Of a DNA stretch of 64,000 nucleotides, positions 10,712 to 19,951 are shown piece by piece. Source of the stretch: Actinobacillus suis ATCC 33415. Lineage in GTDB: Bacteria; Pseudomonadota; Gammaproteobacteria; Enterobacterales; Pasteurellaceae. Position numbers and translations under genes: made by a program. The first letter of the stretch is position 1. Each line of letters begins with the position of its first letter. The notes beneath the pieces were generated by a model that did no database searches, was not told where the DNA came from, and saw only the letters and a list, made by a program, of their open reading frames with translations. The stretch is from positions 2,192,501 to 2,256,500 of the forward strand of contig NZ_CP009159.1 of the NCBI RefSeq assembly GCF_000739435.1, written 5' to 3'.

Positions 10712-11137
10712 ATGACTATTTGGAAGCAAACTGCAACTTGTGAACAATTAAACGCACTTAGCCAAAAATCGGCGGTAGCGCATTTAGGTATCGAATTTAC
10801 CGCAATCGGTGAAGATTGGATTGAAGCACAACTTATGGTGGACGAGCGTACTCAACAGCCGTTCGGTGTATTGCATGGCGGCGTGTCGGCTGCTTTAGCG
10901 GAAACCACCGCCAATGCCGGTGCGTTAATGGTGTGTGAAGCGCATCAAATTGCGGTCGGAATGGAACTGAATATCAGCCATTTAAAATCAGTACCAGCAG
11001 GTACAAAGGCAATTGCCCGTGCGAATCCGCTTAAATTAGGACGTGAAGTGCAGGTGTGGAATATCGAGATTAAAGACGAACAAGGTAATCTATGTGCGGT
11101 GGCTCGTCTTTCGACTAAAACCTTAGATAAACGTTAG
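10712..11137 (+). CDS. menI: hotdog-fold thioesterase, 1,4-dihydroxy-2-naphthoyl-CoA hydrolase
   Basis: 141 residues, single hotdog domain. The PaaI/YdiI-type active-site segment is visible: QPFGVLHGGVSAALAET, with the catalytic glutamate in LAET. It hydrolyses DHNA-CoA in menaquinone synthesis and also other acyl-CoAs. It begins WKQTATCEQLNAL, like E. coli YdiI, and lies in the same ydiJ-ydiI order. A good AAGGA ribosome binding site precedes the ATG. Confidence 0.88.
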   Translation: MTIWKQTATCEQLNALSQKSAVAHLGIEFTAIGEDWIEAQLMVDERTQQPFGVLHGGVSAALAETTANAGALMVCEAHQIAVGMELNISHLKSVPAGTKAIARANPLKLGREVQVWNIEIKDEQGNLCAVARLSTKTLDKR

Positions 11138-11149
11138 TTTCTTATCAAC

Positions 11150-11210
11150 GACAAGCGGTCAAATTCTCCGAAAATTTTGCAAAAAATCCGGAAAATTTGA
11201 CTGCTTGTTC
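11150..11210. terminator. uptake-signal inverted pair between menI and the ydcZ pair
   Basis: gacaagcggtcaaatt and aatttgactgcttgttc form an imperfect long stem between convergent genes. Inverted DNA uptake sequences are known to double as terminators in this family. Confidence 0.75.
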
Positions 11211-11220
11211 ATTTAGGCAT

Positions 11221-11688
11221 TTATTCAGCCGTTTGGCGGTTGCTTTGGTAGATAAAATAGAGTGCAATACCTAAACAAATTACCGCTAATAAGCGAGGGA
11301 TTGAAAACGCAATCGCTTCATTATGAAACCAACCGAAGGTATCAATCAGTAAGCTCATTGCTAATTGCCCGAAAATCACGGCGACTGTTGCTACCGCCGT
11401 GCCGATTTTTCCCACTGCAAGTACCATAATCACGATATAAGGTACGCCAAGCAATGCGCCCATGAGCTGCCATTTTGGCACGTCAAATAGGGTTAATTCG
11501 TGCTTTGGCTCGAAGAAAAATACCAATAAACCGGTGACTAATGCCCCGACCGAGAAAGTCAAAAACGCACTTTTAAATACACCTACCTGTGCGCCTAATT
11601 TGCCGTTTACGCTCGCTTGAATGGCTAATGCAACACCACCGAGTAAGGCTAAACATAACATGATGAAAATCATTACATCTCTCCCCAA
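11221..11688 (-). CDS. YdcZ-type (DUF606) inner membrane transporter, second of pair
   Basis: 155 residues with five hydrophobic segments. It matches the DMT-superfamily half-size YdcZ/DUF606 family: an N-terminal GVALAIQASVNGKLG segment and a central ALLGVPYIVIMVLAVGKIG segment. It overlaps the preceding gene by 16 bases, so the two are translationally coupled and probably form a heterodimeric exporter. The substrate is unknown. Both are divergent from a LysR regulator that probably controls them. Confidence 0.85.
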   Translation of the reverse strand: MGRDVMIFIMLCLALLGGVALAIQASVNGKLGAQVGVFKSAFLTFSVGALVTGLLVFFFEPKHELTLFDVPKWQLMGALLGVPYIVIMVLAVGKIGTAVATVAVIFGQLAMSLLIDTFGWFHNEAIAFSIPRLLAVICLGIALYFIYQSNRQTAE

Positions 11689-12113
11689 ATAATAAAGCCC
11701 AACGCCAATACGATAAAACCGAGCGCAATTAAACGGTGTTTATTGATCTTATGATGTTGTGATCCGAACAGCGCAAAATGGTCATTTAATAAACTTTGAA
11801 AAATTTGTCCGACCAAGACACCAATCATCGTCATTGCCACACCGATGACTGGTGTCGCGAGAGTTAAGATCACCACATAAACTGGTCCTAGGATACCGCC
11901 GGTCAGTTGCCAACCGGGTAGTGAAAAATAAGATGGCGTATTGCGTGGTGAGAAAAATAGCATCAGTAAAAAGGTTAAACAGGCTCCGACACCGAAAATA
12001 CTCAAAGTTGCCCAAAGTTTGCCGACTTGTTGCCCTAACGGCCCAAGTAAACCGGCTTCCACCGACAACCCGGCACCGGCAAGAATGGTCGCTAAAATTA
12101 AAATGATTTGCAT
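11673..12113 (-). CDS. YdcZ-type (DUF606) inner membrane transporter, first of pair
   Basis: 146 residues, five predicted membrane segments, paralogous to the next gene (AGLSVEAGLLGPLGQQVGKLW; GGILGPVYVVILTLATPVIG). Paired DUF606 proteins are typical of heteromeric small transporters. It starts 67 bases from the intergenic ATG opposite. The operator-like palindromes between them lie in its promoter region. Confidence 0.85.
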   Translation of the reverse strand: MQIILILATILAGAGLSVEAGLLGPLGQQVGKLWATLSIFGVGACLTFLLMLFFSPRNTPSYFSLPGWQLTGGILGPVYVVILTLATPVIGVAMTMIGVLVGQIFQSLLNDHFALFGSQHHKINKHRLIALGFIVLALGFIIWGEM

Positions 12114-12147
12114 AATGTTCTCAGTTGATAAAAAAAGAGAGCATTAT

Positions 12148-12177
12148 ATTTGTACAAATTACCTTATCAATAGGTAA
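12148..12177. promoter_or_regulatory. operator-like palindromes upstream of lysR and the ydcZ pair
   Basis: The perfect 12-base palindrome ATTTGTACAAAT (12148-12159) abuts a second inverted repeat ttacct/aggtaa (12159-12164 and 12172-12177). Their position between a LysR gene and its divergent neighbours fits an autoregulatory LysR site. The binding role is inference. Confidence 0.5.
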
Positions 12178-12213
12178 AATATGGCAATACTATCCATAAA
12201 ATGGAATAATCAA

Positions 12214-13089
12214 ATGAATCATATTCAAGCAATGCAGGCTTTTGTACGAGTGGTTGAAAGCCTTTCTTTCCATAAATCCGCCGAACAACTTGGGATTCCT
12301 CGTTCTACATTAAGTAAATGGATCAGCGATTTAGAACAGCATTATGCAGTGAAATTGCTACATCGCTCCACCAGAACCGTGATGCCGACCGCCGAAGGGC
12401 AGGCGTATTATTTGCAAGCGGTCAGATTATTGGCGGAATTTGATGAATTGGAACAACAGATGCACGATAAACATCGTGTTGTAAAAGGACACTTACGGGT
12501 GGATATGCCGATGCTGTTTGCCGAGCAACTTTTTATTCCCAAATTACCTGATTTTTATCAGCGTTATCCGCAAATTAAGCTGACATTAGGCATTAGCGAT
12601 CGGGCGGTGAATATTGCTCAAGACGGGGTGGATTGTGTGATTCGGATTGGTGAAGTTCATGATCAAACATTAATTGGACGAAAATTTGCTAATTTTGACT
12701 TTGTCACTTGCGCTTCGCCGGCCTATCTAACCGAATACGGCATACCGCAAACACCGAGTGAATTGGAAAATCATCGCTTAATCGGGTATTTTTCCGATAT
12801 AAACGGCACGCGGCCGTTATGTTTTCCACAAATGGAAATAAATCAATTTCACTATTCGGCAAATGGGGCGAACGGGATTGTCGCGATGTTAAAAGCCGGT
12901 TTAGGTATCGGGCAACCGTTGCGTGCTTTGGTACAAACTTGGCTGGATACTGGAGAACTGGTAGAAATTTTAGCTGATTATCCACGCCCGAGTTTGCCGG
13001 CTTATTTGCTGACGCACGAACGCAAACAAAGCGCAAGATTACGTGCGTTTAGCGATTGGGTATGGGAACAGTTTGCTCACTCATCATAA
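12214..13089 (+). CDS. LysR-family transcriptional regulator
   Basis: 291 residues from the ATG at 12214. The frame opens at 12181, but MNHIQAMQAFVRVVE is the classical LysR N-terminus. The winged helix-turn-helix is at residues 1-60 (SFHKSAEQLGIPRSTLSKWI), and the type 2 periplasmic-binding-like effector domain is at about 88-290. It lies divergent from two YdcZ-type transporter genes, with palindromes between, which suggests it controls their export function. The effector is unknown. Confidence 0.88.
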   Translation: MNHIQAMQAFVRVVESLSFHKSAEQLGIPRSTLSKWISDLEQHYAVKLLHRSTRTVMPTAEGQAYYLQAVRLLAEFDELEQQMHDKHRVVKGHLRVDMPMLFAEQLFIPKLPDFYQRYPQIKLTLGISDRAVNIAQDGVDCVIRIGEVHDQTLIGRKFANFDFVTCASPAYLTEYGIPQTPSELENHRLIGYFSDINGTRPLCFPQMEINQFHYSANGANGIVAMLKAGLGIGQPLRALVQTWLDTGELVEILADYPRPSLPAYLLTHERKQSARLRAFSDWVWEQFAHSS

Positions 13090-13140
13090 GCGGTCGACTT
13101 TGATCAACTTTTTGCAAAATTCTTGCTAAATCCGACCGCT
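13088..13140 (+). terminator. uptake-signal inverted pair after lysR
   Basis: aagcggtcg at 13088 and cgaccgctt-like sequence at 13131-13140 form a stem overlapping the lysR stop codon. Confidence 0.65.
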
Positions 13141-13155
13141 ATTCGCAAAAGGCGG

Positions 13156-13184
13156 TTGGATCTAGTGCCAACCTATTATAAAAT
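13156..13184 (+). promoter_or_regulatory. sigma-70 promoter of yidC
   Basis: TTGGAT, 17-base spacer, TAAAAT, about 40 bases before the yidC ATG. Confidence 0.5.
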
Positions 13185-13225
13185 GCCTTTCTTTTTATCT
13201 GTCCTTAACCCAAGAGAAACTCAAC

Positions 13226-14854
13226 ATGAATTCAAATCGTAGTTTACTGGTACTGGGGCTGTTATTGGTGTCTTTCCTTGTGTTCACTCAGTGGCAACAA
13301 GATTTTAACCCTGAAATTCAGGCGCAAAAACAAGCACAACAACAAGCTCAAGTTGCATCACAATCAGGCGATGTGCCTGCTGCATCTAACGCAAATACCG
13401 TTATTGCGGAGAATGCAACCCAAGGTAAAACCATCACTATCCAAAGTGATGTATTACGTTTAACCATCGACACTTTAGGTGGCGATGTGATTGCTTCGGA
13501 TTTATTAGCGCATAATGCGGAATTAAATTCTGAAACACCATTTAAATTATTACAAACCGGTGCAACAACTTATGTTGCTCAGAGTGGTTTAGTGGGTAAA
13601 AACGGTATTGATACCAATACAGGTCGTCCGCAATACCAAGTTGCGCAAGACGCATTTGTATTAGCTGAAGGTCAAAATGAAATCAGTGTACCAATGACAT
13701 TTGAAAAAGACGGTGTGCTTTACACCAAAACTTTCGTGTTAAAACGTGGTAGCTATGATGTTGCAGTGAACTTCAATGTGAAAAACCAATCTGCGCAAGC
13801 AATCGAAGTTCAGCCTTACGGTCAGTTAAAACATACTTTAGTAGAAAGTTCTGGCAGTTTAACTATGCCAACTTATACCGGCGGTGCGTATTCTTCATCG
13901 GAAACCAACTATAAAAAATATAGTTTTGATGAAATGGCAAAAGCGAATTTAAACATTGATACGAAAGCCGGTTGGGTTGCAGTATTACAACACTACTTCG
14001 TTTCTGCTTGGGTACCGAATCAAGATGCACAAAACTCACTTTACTCTCGTACGAACAACGGTATTGCGACTATTGGCTACCGTGGTCCGGTAACAGAAGT
14101 GGCGCCAAACAGCGAAGCGACGATTACCAGCCAATTATGGACCGGTCCGAAAGACCAAAAAGAGATGGAAGCGACTGCGGCAAACCTTGATTTAACCGTA
14201 GATTACGGTTGGGCGTGGTTTATCGCAAAACCGTTATTTGCGTTACTCACTTTCATTCAAAGCATCGTGACTAACTGGGGCTTAGCGATTATCGGTGTAA
14301 CGCTTGTGGTTAAAACGATTCTTTATCCGTTAACCAAAGCGCAATACACTTCTATGGCGAAAATGCGTATGTTACAGCCGAAAATCCAAGAAATGCGTGA
14401 GCGTTTCGGTGATGATCGTCAACGTATGAGCCAAGAAATGATGAAGCTCTATAAAGATGAGAAAGTAAACCCGATGGGCGGCTGTTTACCGATTCTTATC
14501 CAAATGCCAATTTTCATCGCATTATATTGGACGTTTATGGAAGCGGTAGAACTTCGTCACGCACCGTTCTTCGGTTGGATTCAAGACTTATCGGCACAAG
14601 ACCCGTACTACATTCTTCCATTATTAATGGGTGGTTCGATGTTCTTGTTACAAAAAATGTCGCCGACACCAGTGGCAGATCCGGTACAACAAAAAGTGAT
14701 GACTTTTATGCCGGTTTTATTCACGGTATTCTTCCTCTGGTTCCCATCAGGCTTAGTGCTTTACTGGTTAACTTCAAACTTAATCACGATTGCACAACAA
14801 TGGTTGATTTACCGTAACCTTGAGAAAAAAGGCTTACACTCTCGTAAAAAATAA
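13226..14854 (+). CDS. yidC: membrane protein insertase YidC
   Basis: 542 residues, full length. The N-terminal membrane anchor is at about 7-24, followed by a long periplasmic beta-super-sandwich domain (to about 330) and the conserved five-helix insertase core. The core contains the positively charged groove region [20 protein letters not shown] and the cytoplasmic hairpin ([16 protein letters not shown]). It inserts inner membrane proteins alone or with SecYEG. In many gammaproteobacteria it follows rpmH-rnpA; here those genes are absent upstream but mnmE still follows. Confidence 0.97.
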   Translation: MNSNRSLLVLGLLLVSFLVFTQWQQDFNPEIQAQKQAQQQAQVASQSGDVPAASNANTVIAENATQGKTITIQSDVLRLTIDTLGGDVIASDLLAHNAELNSETPFKLLQTGATTYVAQSGLVGKNGIDTNTGRPQYQVAQDAFVLAEGQNEISVPMTFEKDGVLYTKTFVLKRGSYDVAVNFNVKNQSAQAIEVQPYGQLKHTLVESSGSLTMPTYTGGAYSSSETNYKKYSFDEMAKANLNIDTKAGWVAVLQHYFVSAWVPNQDAQNSLYSRTNNGIATIGYRGPVTEVAPNSEATITSQLWTGPKDQKEMEATAANLDLTVDYGWAWFIAKPLFALLTFIQSIVTNWGLAIIGVTLVVKTILYPLTKAQYTSMAKMRMLQPKIQEMRERFGDDRQRMSQEMMKLYKDEKVNPMGGCLPILIQMPIFIALYWTFMEAVELRHAPFFGWIQDLSAQDPYYILPLLMGGSMFLLQKMSPTPVADPVQQKVMTFMPVLFTVFFLWFPSGLVLYWLTSNLITIAQQWLIYRNLEKKGLHSRKK

Positions 14855-14869
14855 ACGAGCGTTTTAACT

Positions 14870-14903
14870 AAAAAAGCACTGTTCGCCAACGGTGCTTTTT
14901 TGT
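14870..14903 (+). terminator. yidC terminator
   Basis: Stem aaaaagcac/gtgcttttt around a GC-containing loop, ending in TTTTTTG, 15 bases after yidC. An uptake-signal inverted pair follows at 14925-14970, just before mnmE. Confidence 0.82.
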
Positions 14904-14992
14904 TTTTATGGTATGATAAAGCAACGACAAGCGGTCCGATTTGCAAATTTTTTTGCAAAAACGACCGCTTCTTTAATAGAAAAGGATACCAA

Positions 14993-16351
14993 ATGAAAGA
15001 TACGATTGTCGCCCAGGCAACCCCGATTGGTCGTGGGGGTGTGGGCATTTTACGCATCTCGGGGCCATTGGCTCAAGAGGTGGCAAAAGAAGTGCTGGGC
15101 AAAGAGCTAAAACCCCGCCTTGCCAACTATTTGCCGTTTAAAGATCAAGACGGCACGGTGTTAGACCAAGGCATTGCATTGTTCTTTAAAGCGCCGAATT
15201 CGTTTACCGGCGAAGACGTGTTAGAGCTGCAAGGGCATGGCGGTCAAGTGATCTTAGATATTTTACTGAAACGTATTTTAGCGGTTAAAGGCGTGCGTAT
15301 TGCCCGTGCCGGTGAGTTTTCCGAGCAAGCGTTTTTAAACGATAAACTCGACCTTGCACAAGCGGAAGCGATTGCCGATTTAATTGATGCGACCAGCGAA
15401 CAGGCAGCACGTTCGGCATTAAAATCGCTACAAGGTGAATTTTCCAATAAAATTAATCAGTTAGTTGATTCGGTTATTTATCTACGTACTTATGTGGAAG
15501 CGGCGATTGATTTCCCCGATGAAGAAATCGACTTTTTAGCGGACGGCAAAATCGAAGGGCATTTAAACGATATTATTCGCCAACTGAACGGCGTACGCAA
15601 AGAAGCGAAACAAGGTGCGATTTTGCGTGAAGGGATGAAAGTGGTGATTGCCGGTCGCCCGAATGCCGGTAAATCGAGCCTGTTAAACGCTTTAGCGGGC
15701 AGAGAAGCGGCGATTGTAACAAATATCGCCGGTACTACCCGTGACGTATTGCGTGAGCATATTCACATTGACGGTATGCCGCTGCATATTATTGATACCG
15801 CCGGTTTACGTGAAGCGAGCGATGAGGTGGAGAAAATCGGGATCCAACGTGCGTGGGACGAGATCGAACAGGCGGATCACGTATTATTGATGATCGACAG
15901 CACCGAACAAACGGCGGAAGCATTTAAGACCGAATGGGCGGACTTTTTAGCCAAATTACCGCAAAACATTCCGGTTACCGTGATTCGTAACAAAGTGGAT
16001 TTATCCGGCGAGGCTGAAGGCTTACAAGAGTTGGACGGTTTTACTTTGATTCGTTTATCGGCACAAACCAAAGTGGGCGTGGACTTACTGCGTGAGCACC
16101 TTAAAAAATCAATGGGTTATCAAAGCTCGACCGAGGGCGGCTTCTTAGCTCGCCGCCGTCACTTACAGGCGTTGGAAACCGCCGCAGAGCATTTAGAACG
16201 CGGTCATATCCAATTAACCCAATTTTTCGCCGGCGAATTACTCGCAGAAGAATTGCGTATGGTACAAAATGCGTTAAGCGAAATTACCGGTCAATTTACC
16301 TCGGATGATCTGCTAGGCAATATCTTCAGTTCATTCTGTATCGGTAAATAA
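14993..16351 (+). CDS. mnmE: tRNA uridine-5-carboxymethylaminomethyl modification GTPase MnmE
   Basis: 452 residues from the ATG at 14993, which follows an AAAGGAT ribosome binding site; the frame is open further upstream but lacks family similarity there. The N-terminal tetrahydrofolate-binding domain (about 1-118) starts [17 protein letters not shown]. The G domain is inserted in a helical domain and carries P-loop GRPNAGKSS, switch GTTRD, DTAG and NKVD. The C-terminus CIGK carries the invariant cysteine. With MnmG it modifies the wobble uridine of several tRNAs. Confidence 0.97.
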   Translation: MKDTIVAQATPIGRGGVGILRISGPLAQEVAKEVLGKELKPRLANYLPFKDQDGTVLDQGIALFFKAPNSFTGEDVLELQGHGGQVILDILLKRILAVKGVRIARAGEFSEQAFLNDKLDLAQAEAIADLIDATSEQAARSALKSLQGEFSNKINQLVDSVIYLRTYVEAAIDFPDEEIDFLADGKIEGHLNDIIRQLNGVRKEAKQGAILREGMKVVIAGRPNAGKSSLLNALAGREAAIVTNIAGTTRDVLREHIHIDGMPLHIIDTAGLREASDEVEKIGIQRAWDEIEQADHVLLMIDSTEQTAEAFKTEWADFLAKLPQNIPVTVIRNKVDLSGEAEGLQELDGFTLIRLSAQTKVGVDLLREHLKKSMGYQSSTEGGFLARRRHLQALETAAEHLERGHIQLTQFFAGELLAEELRMVQNALSEITGQFTSDDLLGNIFSSFCIGK

Positions 16352-16358
16352 TCATGAA

Positions 16359-16415
16359 ACAAGCGGTCGATTTTCGCCAAAATTTTGCAAAAAATTTCAA
16401 GAAAATGACCGCTTG
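16359..16415 (+). terminator. uptake-signal inverted pair after mnmE
   Basis: acaagcggtc and gaccgcttgc, about 35 bases apart, with an AAAATTTTGCAAAAAATTTC centre. Confidence 0.7.
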
Positions 16416-16471
16416 CTCTCCATTCAATATTGGTTACAATGGCTTAATTTTCATTCTTACTCGAGAACATT

Positions 16472-16915
16472 ATGACTAAATCAATTTGCATTATTACAGG
16501 TAGTACATTAGGCGGTGCGGAATACGTTGCCGATCACCTCGAAAGCTGTTTAAAAGCGCAAGATTTTGAAGTGGAATTATTCAACCAAGCAACCTTGGCG
16601 GATATTCAGCAGCAAGCGCATTTAATTGTGGTGACTTCAACCCATGGCGCAGGCGAATTGCCGGATAACATCAAACCGTTATTTGACGAACTGACGGCAA
16701 GCGATTTAGATCTCAGCGGTATGAAATTCGGTGTGGTCGGTTTAGGCAGTACCGATTACGACACATTCTGCCATTCGGTGGATATCGTTGAAAACAGCTT
16801 GACCGCCAAAGGTGCGAAGCTGGTATGTGAATCGGTTCGCATTGATGTGGCAAACAATTTTGACCACGACGGCACCGCAGAAGAATGGCTGCCAAGTTTT
16901 GTTGAGCAGTTATAA
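16472..16915 (+). CDS. mioC: flavodoxin-like protein MioC
   Basis: 147 residues, a single flavodoxin fold. The FMN phosphate loop GSTLGGAEYVAD is at residues 8-19, a second loop VTSTHGAGELPDN follows, and GLGSTDYDTFC forms the third. MioC has been linked to biotin synthase electron transfer in E. coli. It stands alone between two uptake-signal terminator structures. Confidence 0.9.
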   Translation: MTKSICIITGSTLGGAEYVADHLESCLKAQDFEVELFNQATLADIQQQAHLIVVTSTHGAGELPDNIKPLFDELTASDLDLSGMKFGVVGLGSTDYDTFCHSVDIVENSLTAKGAKLVCESVRIDVANNFDHDGTAEEWLPSFVEQL

Positions 16916-16930
16916 CGAACAATTTGAAAT

Positions 16931-16980
16931 GACAAGCGGTCGAAATTTGTAAAAAATTTGCAGATTCCGACCGCTTTTTT
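16931..16980. terminator. uptake-signal inverted pair between mioC and lyxK
   Basis: acaagcggtcg and cgaccgctt followed by TTTTTT, between convergent genes; it can serve mioC and, on the other strand, lyxK. Confidence 0.8.
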
Positions 16981-16985
16981 TACGC

Positions 16986-18443
16986 TTAAAGCATCGCTTT
17001 TAACGCTTCGGTGAGTTGTTGATAACGCTGATATTTTTGTTGGTAAGCGGCAAAATTTGCCGGATTCGGTTGTACTTTTAACATTTCTATTTTCAATACT
17101 TGTACTTGTGAAATCTCTGCGCCGGTACCTTGCATTGCCATTAATGCCGCGCCTAAACAGCCGGTTTCTTCCACTTGCGGAATTTCCAATTGCATACCGG
17201 TTAAATCGGCAAGCATTTGTAGCCAAATCGGAGATTTGGTCGGTCCGCCGGTCACACGTAATACGTTTGCATTCGGGAAACGTTGCTTCATACGGTTGAG
17301 GTGGTGCATAAGGCTAAACAGCACGCCTTCATAAATCGCCTGTAATAAATGCGCTTGGCTATGATGCGCTTGCAAGCCGTAGAAGCCCGCTTGCATAACT
17401 AAGCCGGCATTCGAGCCGTATAAAAACGGCACAAATAACACGGAACTGGCTGCCGGCGGTAAACTCGCTACTTGTTGATTAATTTCCGCATAATCCAATT
17501 TCCATTGTTTCACAAACCATTCCAAATTTCCGGCGGAAGTCGGGCTGGCTTCATGAATGATAAATTTGCCTTCATCCGTATAACGACCATAGACAAACGG
17601 TAAGGTTTGAGTCAAGTCGATATTATCAGTGATACCGCTGACAACCGACCACGTGCCTAATACCGCACTCAGTTTGCTTTCGTCATCTAAGTCAGCACAA
17701 CGTGCAGTTGAAACCACATCAAATAAACCACCGACCACCGGCGTTCCCGCCGCTAAGCCGGTTAGTTCGGCTGCCGCTTCGGTAACATAGCCGGCAATTT
17801 GATTCGGCTTAATCACAGGCGGTAGCTTTTCTAAAATATTTTGCAAACCGAGTAAATCGGCAAGCGTCTGGTCGTATTCGCCGGTTGCCATATTGTAGAG
17901 ATTGCTTTCGGAAATATTGGTTTCTTCGGCAAATAATTCGCCGGTTAGACAGAATCGTAAATAGTCGTGCGATATCAGCACCGAGCCGATTTGCGCATAG
18001 CGTTCCGGCTCGTTGTCTTGTACCCAACGCAAAATCGAAACAGGGTGTCCGGTCCATAACGTCTGGCGGGTAATCGGATAAAGTTGTTCCGGAATACCGT
18101 CCGCCTGCCACTGTTTCACAATTGAAAGCGAACGTTGATCGGAAGATAAAATCGCTCTGCCAAGCGGTTGGTTTTGCTGATCAAGTAAAAATGCGCCTTT
18201 ACCCTGTGCCGAAATGCCGACCCCTTTGATAGCGTTCGGATTTACCCCGCTTTTTGCAATGGTTTGACGTACTACCTCGGCACACACCTGCCAGAGTTGT
18301 TGCATATCACGCTCAGCATAGCCTGCGGTTTCGCTGATTACCGATACATTTTCTCAATGTAACGCCTTAATATTGCCTTGATTATCAAAAAGTGCGGCTT
18401 TAATAAAAGTGCCACCGCAGTCAATGCCAAGAGTATAGTTCAT
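16986..18443 (-). pseudogene. lyxK: L-xylulose kinase pseudogene (in-frame TGA)
   Basis: FGGY-family sugar kinase closely resembling E. coli LyxK throughout (GISAQGKGAFLLD, RQTLWTGHPVS, SESNLYNM, GTPVVGGLFDVVSTA, HEASPTSAGNLEWF). The natural ATG is at 18443 and the product would be 485 residues. Codon 30 is TGA (18354-18356), just after the N-terminal phosphate-binding segment GIDCGGTFIKAALFD. The remaining open part starts at an internal ATG (18305) and lacks that ATP-binding segment, so it should be inactive. The rest of the gene is undamaged, so the stop is probably recent or could be a sequencing error. It belongs to the yia/sgb L-xylulose and diketogulonate pathway, of which dlgD is 9 kb away. 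Confidence 0.88.
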
Positions 18444-18457
18444 TTTATTTCCCATAA

Positions 18458-18901
18458 TTATGAGGACGAAGTTCGTCCGTTTTTGTAAAAAATTTCGAAA
18501 AAATAACCGCTTGTAGGACGAAATGGTTTGCCTTCGTTGTCGGACAAAATGCCGTACGGCGGATCGGTAAACCAGATTGTGCCGTCCGATTTGACCACCA
18601 CATCATTCGGCGAGTTAAGCCGGTTACCGTGCTCGCAGGTAATCAGGTTGTCGTTGGCATCAAAGGCATTGCCGTTGGAAAAGTGCGACGGCTGGCGGAA
18701 AATTTGCGTGCCGGTTTCGGCTGTCCAGCGGTACATCGTGCAGCCTTTCACATCGCTGAAATAGAGTGCCTGTTGAGCCTTGCTCCAAGCTGGGCTTTCT
18801 GCCCAGATGGCTTTATCAAAAAGTTCTTCGATTTCAAAAGTGTTGCCGACCAACTCTGCAAAACGTGGGTCGGAGATTTGGGGGATAAATTTCTTGCTCA
18901 T
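18458..18901 (-). pseudogene. SMP-30/gluconolactonase-like gene, doubly deleted
   Basis: The N-terminal part of an SMP-30/gluconolactonase family beta-propeller: metal-ligand glutamate in IWAESPAW, then FSDVKGCTMYRW and LNSPNDVVVKSDGTIWFTDP. Between TCEHGNR and LNSPND about 20 residues expected in the family are missing. After SGYFFEI the frame runs into unrelated sequence and stops, losing roughly half of the propeller. The product cannot fold as a full enzyme. It precedes lyxK on the same strand, 14 bases away, and probably belonged to the same sugar-acid catabolic operon. Confidence 0.78.
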
Positions 18902-18994
18902 TTTTTATACTGAACTCCGTTTTTGATTCTGCCAAATCGAAGAAATTATTTCATTTTTCATTACAAGCGGTCAGATCTTGCAAAAAATTGCAGT

Positions 18995-19265
18995 ATTATG
19001 TAGCAATTGCACAAAACCCAAAATGCAATCTTAACCGCAGTAAAATTTTTGATGCTCTTAACTCTAAAAACAGAGCTAAATCGTTATTGGCGACATTACA
19101 AAAGAAATCCTAATTGCAAATAATCAACCGAATACCCCAGTAAATCGGACTTATGTCAAGAATGTTCATGCTGCAATGGATAGGCTACTCAAGAAAGGTA
19201 TTGTAGAACGACAATCAGATAAAGCACATAAAGAGGCTTTATGGCGATTAAAAACCGAAAAATAG
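18995..19265 (+). pseudogene. remnant of a small winged-helix-like gene
   Basis: Two overlapping frames encode a broken small protein. One gives NRSKIFDALNSKNRAKSLL; after a shift the other gives HAAMDRLLKKGIVERQ and ends EALWRLKTEK before TAG at 19265. The second part looks like a winged-helix tail. It resembles the neighbouring minus-strand gene (RRLQGKGIVEWQ, QWRLKE). I do not recognise the family. Confidence 0.35.
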
Positions 19266-19275
19266 TGGCTATGCT

Positions 19276-19509
19276 CTACGCAACAATCTCTTTTAAGCGC
19301 CACTGAATTACCTTAACTAACGGTTTTTCTTGCAATTTCTGCCACTCAACAATTCCTTTCCCTTGCAACCGTCTTAATGCATGTGAAAAGCCAGTCGCAA
19401 TCGAATGATGTTGAGATTTATGTGCAATTCTCCCTTCAATTTCAAATGCCTTAAACATTATCTCTTTTACAGACATCCATTGATTTGGGTAATGCTTAGC
19501 CTTTTTCAC
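19276..19509 (-). CDS. hypothetical winged-helix-like small protein
   Basis: 77 residues, charged, with a predicted helix-rich start and a pattern (FSHALRRLQGKGIVEWQKL, then a strand VIQWRLKE) like the recognition helix and wing of small DNA-binding proteins. It lies convergent to a remnant with a similar C-terminus, inside a decayed region. No start-site ribosome binding motif stands out, so it may itself be a fragment. Confidence 0.4.
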   Translation of the reverse strand: MKKAKHYPNQWMSVKEIMFKAFEIEGRIAHKSQHHSIATGFSHALRRLQGKGIVEWQKLQEKPLVKVIQWRLKEIVA

Positions 19510-19855
19510 GAAGTATGTTCAATGCGAGTTTATAATAGAGGTCTTTTTCTGTTTTGATGACACGGTGATAAACGACTTTTTAGATAGGTTTGTTGTAAAA
19601 GAATAAATTCAGCTTTAGGGGATTTTTTAATATAACATTGAATAGTTCTGATTGAAAATTGACATTTTTCAGCTAATTGTTTATAGGTTTGTTTTCCTAT
19701 TGTGTAATCAATTCAAATATTTATTGGATTTAATTTCTTTGTGGAAGAAAAGGTTTTATTGCAGGGCGAACAAAGGTATCTCTGAATATTATTTTTCTTT
19801 CCATGCTTTTAGATATTGCTCTTAAAGCAAAAAGGACAGTTTTTTGTGCATATTT
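19505..19855 (-). pseudogene. decayed insertion-sequence transposase
   Basis: One minus-strand frame reads as the N-terminal half of a DDE transposase with an N-terminal zinc ribbon (CPFCFKSN, then YLCSPCNKTF) and a helix-turn-helix (YTIGKQTYKQLAEKC). It has two in-frame stops and then loses the frame near 19560. The catalytic DDE domain is absent. It lies directly behind tbpA and marks past rearrangement here. Confidence 0.6.
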
Positions 19856-19871
19856 CAAAAAGCGGGCTTAA

Positions 19872-19890
19872 AGCCTTGTGCCATAAGGCT
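19872..19890 (-). terminator. possible tbpA terminator
   Basis: 6-bp stem agcctt/aaggct about 60 bases beyond the tbpA stop, followed on the minus strand by a short T-run. Confidence 0.35.
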
Positions 19891-19951
19891 CTAGCTCACT
19901 TTTTACAACACTTTTGTCTACTATGCCTTTTAGAAACTAAGGTACTCTAAA

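Noticed and set aside
11852..12177. Plus-strand open frames across the DUF606 pair
   Set aside because: They are antisense to clear membrane protein genes and lack family similarity or ribosome sites.
12181..12213. Start of the LysR gene at 12181
   Set aside because: The extra 11 residues do not fit the family; MNHIQAMQAF at 12214 is the typical start. The 12181 ATG has a weak AGGT before it, so it is not fully excluded.
18354..18356. lyxK TGA as a selenocysteine codon
   Set aside because: No SECIS-like hairpin directly after it is visible and no selenoprotein is known in the family; nonsense mutation is simpler.
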